This document shows, in pieces, positions 54,051 to 61,677 of a stretch of DNA of 64,000 bases. The position numbers were made by a program, and so were the translations under genes. Numbering within the stretch: position 1 is the stretch's first letter; every line of letters starts with the position of its first letter. Source of the stretch: an uncultured Lachnospiraceae bacterium (GTDB lineage: Bacteria; Bacillota; Clostridia; Lachnospirales; Lachnospiraceae). The stretch spans positions 1 to 64,000 of the forward strand of contig CAJTXA010000001.1 of the NCBI GenBank assembly GCA_910579865.1, read 5' to 3'. A model generated the notes under the pieces. That model worked only from the letters and a program-made list of their open reading frames with translations, was not told the DNA's origin and did not search any database.

Positions 54051-55934
54051 TCACATAACATACAAAAGCAAATCTCCCACCTGTACCTCTTTTTCTTCTA
54101 CAGGCTCTACCATCTCAAAATCCTCTGTATTTGTTACCAGTATAGGAGTTACTAAAGAATAGCCTGCTTCGCTAATCCGTTTCCTATCAAACTCCAAAAG
54201 CTTCTGCCCCTGTTTCACCATCTCGCCTGTTTCTACAAAAGCCTGAAAGCCTTTCCCATCTAATTGTACCGTATCCATTCCTACATGCATTAAAAGCTCC
54301 AATCCTGTCTCTGTTGTAAGTCCAATCGCATGCCCCGTTGGAAATAATGCAGAAATCGTTCCATCTGCTGGCGCATAAAGCACACCCTCCTCTGGTTCAA
54401 TAGCAATTCCCTTTCCTAAAGCACCAGAAGAAAATGCTTCATCTTTTACATCAGATAGCTTGATTACTGTTCCTTTTAAAGGACTCGCCAATGTAATCTT
54501 TTTTGCCTTTGTCTCTATCGACTTTGTTTCTTCTTTATCCTTATAAAATAGCATTGTAAGGGTAAAACCTACCACCATAGAAATCGCTATTCCAGCAAAA
54601 GCAACCATAATATTTCCCATGGTTCCATCTGGATTCATCATATTCGGCAACTCAAAAATCCCCATACCACCTAAAATAAATTTTCGAAAGTTAAAGTGAC
54701 CATAAAAAGCTCCTCCAATCCCCCCTGCAATACAACTAAGAATAAAAGGTTTTTTAAGAGGCAGCAAAATACCATAAATAGCTGGCTCTGTTACACCAAA
54801 AATGCCAGAGATAAAGTTAGGAATTGCCATTTCTTTTAATTTCTTATCTTTTGTTTTAAAGAAAATCGCCAATACAACTGCAGAAGTTGCAAAAGTACAA
54901 GCAAAGAAAGGCATCATTACATTGTCATAACCTAATGTCATTACATTGTTGATATAAACAGGGATAAAACCCCAATGTATTCCAAAAATCACAAGAATTT
55001 GCCAAGTAAGACCTACAATTCCTCCTGCAAGTAATGGACTAAAACTACGAATTGCCAGTGTAAATTCTGAAATCAGCGTAGAAGCAAAAGTTGCGATTGG
55101 CCCTAAGAAAACTACAGATACAGGTAATGTTACTAACAAAGTCAACATAGGTACAAAGAAAAACTTTACCAAATCTGGAATCAATTTTTGAAAGAACTTT
55201 TCACATTTCGATGCAAACCATACAGCCAGAATAACTGGAATAACTGTTCCTGTATAATCTACAGAAACAATAGGAATCCCGAAAAAGTCAATGTAAACGG
55301 GAGAAGCAAACATCGTTTTGTCTAATAAATTGTATAAAGGTTCTAATTCTGCTGACAAAGTACCTGCCTGAATCCCTGGATAACACATAGCAGCTCCAAT
55401 AGCAAGACCAAGCATTGGCTTTAATCCAAATTTCTTTGCCGCTGTATAGCCAAGAAACAAAGGCAAAAAGGTAAACAACGCATCCCCAGCTGCATTGATA
55501 ATCAAATAACCACCACACTCTGCACTATAAAGACCAAGAGCTACAAACAATGTGTTAAAACCTTTTAGCATACCACAAGCCGCCATAATACCAAGAATAG
55601 GCTGAAAAATGCCTGATACCACATCAATCGCTCTATTTAGCAGCTTTTCCTGCTTTTGCTCTACTTTTGTACTGTTTTCTTCCTTTAAGTCAATCAACGC
55701 CATCACATCCTCAAATACTTCTGGCACATGATTGCCAATCACTACTTGGTACTGTCCACCACTTTTCATCACAGTAACCACACCTTCCATAGCCTTTAAT
55801 ACATCATCCTTTGCCTTTCCTTCATCTTTTAAAGTAAATCGAAGTCTTGTGATACAATGTACCAATCCTAAAATATTTTCTTTTCCACCGACATTTTTTA
55901 CAATTTTTTTTGCCAGCTCATGGTATTTTCCCAT
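54051..55934 (-). CDS. PTS beta-glucoside-specific EIIBCA component
   Basis: 627 residues. EIIB with phospho-Cys in HCITRLRFTL (about residues 1-80), EIIC with about ten membrane segments (about 105-460; FGVTEPAIYGILLPLKKPFI), EIIA at the C-terminus with phospho-His in LLMHVGMDTVQL (near 560). B-C-A order as in BglP/BglF. It imports and phosphorylates a beta-glucoside; its product feeds the adjacent GH1 enzyme. Promoter at 56044-56072. Confidence 0.95.
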   Translation of the reverse strand: MGKYHELAKKIVKNVGGKENILGLVHCITRLRFTLKDEGKAKDDVLKAMEGVVTVMKSGGQYQVVIGNHVPEVFEDVMALIDLKEENSTKVEQKQEKLLNRAIDVVSGIFQPILGIMAACGMLKGFNTLFVALGLYSAECGGYLIINAAGDALFTFLPLFLGYTAAKKFGLKPMLGLAIGAAMCYPGIQAGTLSAELEPLYNLLDKTMFASPVYIDFFGIPIVSVDYTGTVIPVILAVWFASKCEKFFQKLIPDLVKFFFVPMLTLLVTLPVSVVFLGPIATFASTLISEFTLAIRSFSPLLAGGIVGLTWQILVIFGIHWGFIPVYINNVMTLGYDNVMMPFFACTFATSAVVLAIFFKTKDKKLKEMAIPNFISGIFGVTEPAIYGILLPLKKPFILSCIAGGIGGAFYGHFNFRKFILGGMGIFELPNMMNPDGTMGNIMVAFAGIAISMVVGFTLTMLFYKDKEETKSIETKAKKITLASPLKGTVIKLSDVKDEAFSSGALGKGIAIEPEEGVLYAPADGTISALFPTGHAIGLTTETGLELLMHVGMDTVQLDGKGFQAFVETGEMVKQGQKLLEFDRKRISEAGYSLVTPILVTNTEDFEMVEPVEEKEVQVGDLLLYVM

Positions 55935-56043
55935 TATAATTTCCTCCTTCTTTTTTCCAGTATCACTTTAAAATAGGGAAGCAATTAACTTCCTTGCACC
56001 CCATTTATTTGGTGTTCTGGTCTTTTATTTTTTTGTTAAACTG

Positions 56044-56072
56044 AATATAACATAGGGCATTTTGCTAGGCAA
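56044..56072 (-). promoter_or_regulatory. SigA-type promoter of the PTS-GH1 operon
   Basis: Minus-strand TTGCCT, 17-bp spacer, TATATT, about 105 bp upstream of the PTS start. A regulator site for the adjacent RpiR protein may overlap, but none is clear. No antiterminator hairpin was recognised in the leader. Confidence 0.65.
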
Positions 56073-56117
56073 TGAATAAAATGACAATAGTTTCATCGTT
56101 TCAAAATTTGAAAAAAA

Positions 56118-56146
56118 AGAACCTTTGTCTTTGTAACAAAGGTTCT
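56118..56146 (-). terminator. Terminator of the rpiR-type gene
   Basis: AGAACCTTTG ... CAAAGGTTCT, a perfect 10-bp stem, followed on the minus strand by TTTTTTTT. Confidence 0.88.
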
Positions 56147-56151
56147 AAACT

Positions 56152-57024
56152 CTAAATTTCATTGGTGTCTTTTCTTATTTTGTCAAGAAGCAAATCCGCA
56201 TGCTCTAGCATTTCCAGCGAAGATTTTGCATGTTCCTCATAGCGTTTTGCAAGAAGAAGGGAAAAGAAAATATCTAATACATAAGTAACAGCAGAAAAGG
56301 AAGTAATTACATCTAGGCTAAGAAGGGAATCCCTATTTGGAATCTCCACAATTTCATGGCACAATTTATAAATAACTTGATTGTGAGGCCCCATTAATCC
56401 TACTACATAATTATTTGTCCCTTTTCGAAGATATTTTGCTATCTGAATCATCGTTCGATTTGCTCCTGTAAAGCTAATTAAAAAGGCTATCGTTTTCTTA
56501 TTCTTTCGAGCTGCCAGATAATGAGCATTGATACTTTCATAAGCTGAACATTCCATACCCAAAGTGGCAAACTTAAATACTGCTGACTGTGCCAATATGT
56601 AACTGATTCCTGTACCATAAATATCAATACATTCTGCCCTTTGAAGTACATTGTTAATCCGATTCATCACATTTTTATCCAAAGCAAGTCGTGTATTTGT
56701 TACCGCTTTGTCATATAAAATGGGAAGGGTATGGATAATATCTGTATAAGAACTTTGATCCGTAATGGGTTCACCTTCTAACATTTGGGAAAGTCGGTTC
56801 TTCTGGCTAATTTCTTCCACTAGTCTAAGCTTAAACTCTTGATAACCAGCAAGGCCCAGCTTTTGGCTTAAACGTACCACAGTAGCCTTACTGGTAAAAG
56901 AAGCTTCGGCTAATTCTTTACTTGACATACTAGGAATCTTGTCCATATGCTCCAAAATATACCTAGCAACCTCTTTTTCATGGTTTGTAAAATTGATCTG
57001 TTCCTTCAATTTCTCCAAAAACAT
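56152..57024 (-). CDS. RpiR-family transcriptional regulator
   Basis: 290 residues. N-terminal HTH (FTNHEKEVARYILEHMDKI ... SSKELAEASFTSKATVVRLS) and C-terminal SIS sugar-phosphate domain (about 110-250; CIDIYGTGISYILAQSAVF, FLISFTGANRTMIQIAKYL). It likely senses a phosphosugar and controls the PTS-GH1 operon, whose promoter lies beyond its terminator. Gap of 128 bp to recombinase C. Confidence 0.93.
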   Translation of the reverse strand: MFLEKLKEQINFTNHEKEVARYILEHMDKIPSMSSKELAEASFTSKATVVRLSQKLGLAGYQEFKLRLVEEISQKNRLSQMLEGEPITDQSSYTDIIHTLPILYDKAVTNTRLALDKNVMNRINNVLQRAECIDIYGTGISYILAQSAVFKFATLGMECSAYESINAHYLAARKNKKTIAFLISFTGANRTMIQIAKYLRKGTNNYVVGLMGPHNQVIYKLCHEIVEIPNRDSLLSLDVITSFSAVTYVLDIFFSLLLAKRYEEHAKSSLEMLEHADLLLDKIRKDTNEI

Positions 57025-57152
57025 AAGATTTTATACTCCTTTCTGGGCATCTATCATAAAGAATTTTTCTTTCCTTAACTTAGGCCAAGTATAACAACAG
57101 CATATGGTACTGTCAAGTAAGACCTCGCAACTTTTTTTGATTATACTTTTTT

Positions 57153-58097
57153 CTAACTCCTATTTTTTTTTACTACCTTTTCTGCCAGCCGAAATTCTTG
57201 TTCTGTAATGATTGCCTTATGTTTGTTAGGAACATATATTTGTTCTTCCTCTGGTATTTGGCGAAAATGACTGCCCCCAACCTCTGTTACTTTCGTTTTC
57301 CCATTTACGATAGTTCCAAGATAAACTTGATTTTGTAAAATTTTTCGAACCTTTTTGCAATCCCAACTTTCTTTCTCATCCATAATAAAATACTGTAATT
57401 TTTTTTGATTTTTATATTGCCCTGGGGTTGGTATCTTTTCCTTATTTAATATTTTTGCTATCTCTCCAATTCTATATCCTTTCCCAGCCAATTTAAAAAT
57501 CTGTTTGACATACTGCGCCGCTATAGCATCCACTTCTAATATCCTTTTATTGTCAGAAAGCTGATAACCAAATGGTGCCATCGGACCAATAAAATCTCCC
57601 CTCTTTCTTCTTACCTGCAATGATGATTGTATCTTTTCAGACAAATCCTTACTGTATCTATCATAAAGAAGATTTTTAAAAGCAATTTCCATTCCTTTTG
57701 TAGACCCTATAGCATTGTCGCTGTCATATCCATCATTAATTGCAATAAATCGAACTCCTATAAAAGGAAAAATTTGTTCTAAGTAATCCCCTACTTCCAA
57801 ATAATTTCTTCCAAATCTAGAAAGATCTTTTACAATAATACAACCTATCTTCCTTTCTCTAACTAGTGACAACATTTCTTTTACTGCGGGTCTATCAAAG
57901 TTTGTCCCACTATATCCATCATCTACAAACTCTAATGACTGCATAAAAAATCCTATCTGTTTTTCGCTAATATAGCGTGAAATCAATTCCCTTTGATGAA
58001 TAATGCTATTACTTTCTGCTTTTGTATTATTTGATACTCTCTTTTTATCTGCTATAGAAATCCTTAAATATTTCGCTAAAAACTTCCCTGTTATCAT
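57153..58097 (-). CDS. Serine recombinase C (short form)
   Basis: 314 residues. Catalytic domain with AKYLRISIADKKR, QRELISRYI, DGYSGTNFDRPAVKEML and VKDLSRFGRNYLEVGDYLEQ; then a recombinase domain (IGEIAKILNKEKIPTPGQY ... KILQNQVYLGTIVNGKTKV). The protein stops after VVKKNRS, just where the zinc ribbon and coiled coil of large serine recombinases should follow. A run of nine A residues lies at the end, but shifting frame there gives no zinc ribbon, so it is either naturally short or old-truncated. It overlaps recombinase B by 53 bp, with AAGGAAGGAGA as ribosome site. Confidence 0.88.
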   Translation of the reverse strand: MITGKFLAKYLRISIADKKRVSNNTKAESNSIIHQRELISRYISEKQIGFFMQSLEFVDDGYSGTNFDRPAVKEMLSLVRERKIGCIIVKDLSRFGRNYLEVGDYLEQIFPFIGVRFIAINDGYDSDNAIGSTKGMEIAFKNLLYDRYSKDLSEKIQSSLQVRRKRGDFIGPMAPFGYQLSDNKRILEVDAIAAQYVKQIFKLAGKGYRIGEIAKILNKEKIPTPGQYKNQKKLQYFIMDEKESWDCKKVRKILQNQVYLGTIVNGKTKVTEVGGSHFRQIPEEEQIYVPNKHKAIITEQEFRLAEKVVKKNRS

Positions 58098-59742
58098 TCT
58101 CCTTCCTTTCTGTTCCCTGTTTTATTTCACACTCATTTTGAAATTGAAATTTAATATAAATTCTTTTATCTTGATATAGTTCTACTTTTTCCAGAAATCT
58201 TACTGCTATTTCTCTAGTAAGCTCTTTTGTATTCCTAAACTCTAACAATATGTTCAACCACCAATTTTCCTTATTTCTATCAAAATCATCCTGTTCTTTT
58301 TCATTCAATTTCGTTTTTAGTTCCAAAATTTTTTGTGTATATTTTTCTTTTGTATGTAAAAAATCTTCTTTTGTTCGGATTCCCTGTTTCATATCCTTAT
58401 AAATACTGGTTTTCAAATATACATATCGGTGCAATTCATCTTGTATCTGCTTTTTTCTTTTTCTTTCCATTCCATGTACCACAGAATCATTCTCTGATTT
58501 TTTTATTCGTTCTAACAAGTTGTTCCTTTCAACACTAAAATCAATCTGCTGTTGAATCTGCTTCCATACTATATCAAAAATTTTATAATCTACAACAGAG
58601 GCTGTATTACATTTTACTTGTGAATGACTATAGGCAGAACCACAAAAAAAATAATATTTAACCGTTCCCTTTTTTATATCTTTTCTTCTTCGCATCATAT
58701 GATGACAAATTCCACATACCAAAATTCCTTCTAGTACATTTTTATAGCCAGATTTGTCTTGTTTATTCTTCCATACTTTTTGATTCTTTTCTCGAATTTT
58801 TTGCACTATCTGAAAAATTTCTCTATTAACAATCGCTGGATGAGTGTCTTCTATTACTATCCAAGCAGCCTCTTTTCTTTTTCCCTGTTTTTCTTTCGAA
58901 TAGATAGAATGGTTATATTTTCCCTGCACCAAATCCCCAACATATGCCCTGTTATATAAAATCTGACTAACCGTTCCCTGCTGCCATAAACTATCATTAC
59001 AATCCTTATATTTTTTAATTCCTTGTTCTTTTGCATATCTGCTAGGAGATGGAATCTTTTCCTGATTTAATATACTTGCAATCCGATAGGCACTTACTCC
59101 TTCTATTTTCATTTTAAAAATCCGCCTTACAACACTAGCTGCAAATTCGTCTATTATATAGTGATTATTTTTCAATATATACCCATATGGTGCCTTGTTA
59201 CCAATAAATTGTCCCTGTTCCTTTTTTGTCTGGAACACAGACATAATTTTCTTTGATATATCCTTTGAATAAAACTCATTTGCCAAATTTTTAAATTCTA
59301 TATCAAATTCTTTTTTTGAAAAGATTTCACCTGCACTATCAAAATGATCATTGATTGCAATAAAGCGTATCCCCAAGAATGGAAATATTTTTTCTAGATA
59401 ATTTCCTGCTTCCAAATAATTCCTTGCGAATCTAGAAAGATCTTTTACTATAATACAATTTATTTTATTTTTTTTTGCATCTTCCATCATTCGTTCCCAT
59501 TCTGGTCTTTCAAAATCAGTTCCAGTCCGATTATGATCGATATAAATTTCAACAAACTCTACTTTTCTATCCGATGTATTTTTTCTTATAAAATCTAATA
59601 ATAATTTAAGCTGATTCTCGATTCCATCTGTACTTTTACTGCCATTATCTTCCTTTGATAAGCGGATATATAATGCGATCTTTATAGCAGGAACTTTTAT
59701 TTGCTCTATAACCTCTTTCTGTCTTCTGCTTGTTCTTGCCAT
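58045..59742 (-). CDS. Large serine recombinase B
   Basis: 565 residues. Catalytic Ser in ALYIRLSKEDNG near residue 29, DHNRTGTDFERPEWERMM, VKDLSRFARNYLEAGNYLEK; recombinase domain (YRIASILNQEKIPSPSRYAK); zinc ribbon CGICHHMM ... FFCGSAYSHSQVKCN near 345-380; coiled coil about 400-480; a positively charged C-terminus. Second of the three tandem recombinases, 30 bp after recombinase A. Confidence 0.94.
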   Translation of the reverse strand: MARTSRRQKEVIEQIKVPAIKIALYIRLSKEDNGSKSTDGIENQLKLLLDFIRKNTSDRKVEFVEIYIDHNRTGTDFERPEWERMMEDAKKNKINCIIVKDLSRFARNYLEAGNYLEKIFPFLGIRFIAINDHFDSAGEIFSKKEFDIEFKNLANEFYSKDISKKIMSVFQTKKEQGQFIGNKAPYGYILKNNHYIIDEFAASVVRRIFKMKIEGVSAYRIASILNQEKIPSPSRYAKEQGIKKYKDCNDSLWQQGTVSQILYNRAYVGDLVQGKYNHSIYSKEKQGKRKEAAWIVIEDTHPAIVNREIFQIVQKIREKNQKVWKNKQDKSGYKNVLEGILVCGICHHMMRRRKDIKKGTVKYYFFCGSAYSHSQVKCNTASVVDYKIFDIVWKQIQQQIDFSVERNNLLERIKKSENDSVVHGMERKRKKQIQDELHRYVYLKTSIYKDMKQGIRTKEDFLHTKEKYTQKILELKTKLNEKEQDDFDRNKENWWLNILLEFRNTKELTREIAVRFLEKVELYQDKRIYIKFQFQNECEIKQGTERKENDNREVFSEIFKDFYSR

Positions 59743-59772
59743 TTATTCCTTCCTTTCACCTAAACCTCTTTT

Positions 59773-61365
59773 TTATTTAAAATATATTTCTATCCTTGGA
59801 TAATGTTCTCCTTTCTTTTTTTCATAAACAAGGATTTGTTCAATCAAAGAAATCACTACTTCTCTTGGCAAATATTCCAAATATCCATATTTTTTAAATT
59901 TATTTATCCATCCATATGAATTTCTATGTTCTTCCTTCAAAAATGCAATTTCTATTTTTATTATTTCTTGTATCTGTTTTGCTGCCTGAATCTGTTTTTC
60001 ATAGACTTCTTTTAGTTCTATATACTCTTCTTTTGTAATCCATCCATTCTCGTAATCTTTATATAAATCCAAACATAAGTGATTATATTTTTGTATTTCT
60101 TCCCTTTTTTTTATCAATTGTCTATTTCTTTTTTCTATCTCCTTTTTCTGAACTTGTACCTCTTCCAACTTATCCTGAATCCGTCTTAAATCTGTTCCAT
60201 TTTTAATCTGATAATTTAACAATTTTTGTACACTTTCCTCCAAAACTTCTGCATTGATGCTATGAGAACTACAAATATTTTTATTCTCTTTATGGCTTCT
60301 ACATACATAATAAATAAATTTTCTTTTTCCAGAAGGAACCGTCTTTCGAACCATATTGCTCCCACAATCTCCACATCTTACAACACCAGATAAACAATAT
60401 ACCTTTTCTTTTTTTATTCCTGTTCTTGTATCCATTTTTAACTGCTCTTGTACATGATAAAAATCAGCTAATGAAATAATAGCTTTATGCGTATTCTCTA
60501 CCTGAATCCATTTGCTCTGATCTTGTTTTACTTTCTTTTTTACTTTATAATTGAACGTAGTTTCTTTCCCTTGCACCAAAGTTCCAATATAAATGGGATT
60601 TCTTAAAATACGAAGAACATGCATATGTGTCCATTGGCTTTTTAGATTTTTTTTAAAACCAGTATAAAACATACTGCCATTTTCTTTTTTATAATCCATT
60701 GGTGTAAGGATATTTTTCTTATTTAATTTCTCTGCTATTTTATATGCATTATTTCCTTGCAAATACAATCGAAAAATAGAATGTACCACTTGTGCAGCTT
60801 CTTCATCTATTTCCAATTTATTTTTATTTATCTCTGATTTTCGATACCCATATGGAGCAAAAGGACCTACGAAATCCCCCCTTTTCCTCTTAACCTCTAA
60901 ATTGCTGCGAATTTTAATACTTATATCTTGGCAATAGGCATCATTCATTAAATTTTTAAATGAAAAAAGCATGTTATTTATTTGTGTATTATCTGCTAAA
61001 CTATCATAGTTATCATTAATTGCAATAAAGCGAACACCCAAATATGGAAATATTTTCTCTATATATTTTCCAACCTCGATATAATTTCTTCCAAAGCGTG
61101 ATAAATCTTTTGTTATCACACAATTTACTTCTCCTGTTTTAATATCTTCTAACATCTTTTGAAATGCTGGACGCTCGAAATTTACTCCAGAATAACCACT
61201 ATCTATTCGAATCGCATGAATTCTAATATTTTCTCTAGACTTTAGAAACTCTAAAATAAGCTCTTTTTGATTTACAATACTATTGCTTTCCTCTTTATCC
61301 CCATCTTCTCTCGATAGGCGTAAGTAAATATCAGCATTATATATATTTGTATTCATACTTATCAC
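59773..61365 (-). CDS. Large serine recombinase A
   Basis: 530 residues. Catalytic Ser in DIYLRLSREDGD near residue 15, DSGYSGVNFERPAFQKML, TKDLSRFGRNYIEVGKYIEK; recombinase domain (YKIAEKLNKKNILTPMDY); zinc ribbon RCGDCGSNM ... YVCRSHKENKNIC near 330-365; coiled coil about 395-470. First recombinase after the small ORF and nearest the right attachment site, so the best candidate for the main integrase. Confidence 0.94.
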   Translation of the reverse strand: MISMNTNIYNADIYLRLSREDGDKEESNSIVNQKELILEFLKSRENIRIHAIRIDSGYSGVNFERPAFQKMLEDIKTGEVNCVITKDLSRFGRNYIEVGKYIEKIFPYLGVRFIAINDNYDSLADNTQINNMLFSFKNLMNDAYCQDISIKIRSNLEVKRKRGDFVGPFAPYGYRKSEINKNKLEIDEEAAQVVHSIFRLYLQGNNAYKIAEKLNKKNILTPMDYKKENGSMFYTGFKKNLKSQWTHMHVLRILRNPIYIGTLVQGKETTFNYKVKKKVKQDQSKWIQVENTHKAIISLADFYHVQEQLKMDTRTGIKKEKVYCLSGVVRCGDCGSNMVRKTVPSGKRKFIYYVCRSHKENKNICSSHSINAEVLEESVQKLLNYQIKNGTDLRRIQDKLEEVQVQKKEIEKRNRQLIKKREEIQKYNHLCLDLYKDYENGWITKEEYIELKEVYEKQIQAAKQIQEIIKIEIAFLKEEHRNSYGWINKFKKYGYLEYLPREVVISLIEQILVYEKKKGEHYPRIEIYFK

Positions 61366-61381
61366 CTCAAATATTCTTAAG

Positions 61382-61651
61382 TTAAAGTTCTAAATATTCC
61401 CTTTCCATATTTATACATAACTGTACAAGTTTATTTTCAAAATCCTCCTTTGTTTTCGAATAGGAAACTTTTATAATGACACCATTACAAACAAAACAAA
61501 ATGGATTTTTAATCTTATTTGTAAAATCCTCCCATCGTTTTTTAACTGACAAGGAACGATTAATTTCTATCTTTTCTATATCTTCCAAAACAGAAACATC
61601 TACTGTACGAATGTCTACTTTTTTCAACTCTTCTAATTCTGTTTGATTCAT
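61382..61651 (-). CDS. Small recombinase-associated protein, DUF6870-like
   Basis: 89 residues: LEELKKVDIRTVDVSVLEDI, then IKNPFCFVCNGVIIKVSYSK. This resembles a small clostridial family often placed directly upstream of serine recombinases. Role unknown; a directionality or regulatory factor is possible. Ribosome site AAAAAGGAAAGGAATTTTAA. It lies 120 bp inside the right core. Confidence 0.7.
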   Translation of the reverse strand: MNQTELEELKKVDIRTVDVSVLEDIEKIEINRSLSVKKRWEDFTNKIKNPFCFVCNGVIIKVSYSKTKEDFENKLVQLCINMEREYLEL

Positions 61652-61677
61652 TTAAAATTCCTTTCCTTTTTAATTCA

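Noticed and set aside
57090..57160. Recombinase C truncated by a frameshift in its terminal A run
   Set aside because: Shifting either way yields only a short tail with no zinc ribbon before a stop, so a simple recent frameshift does not explain the short form.
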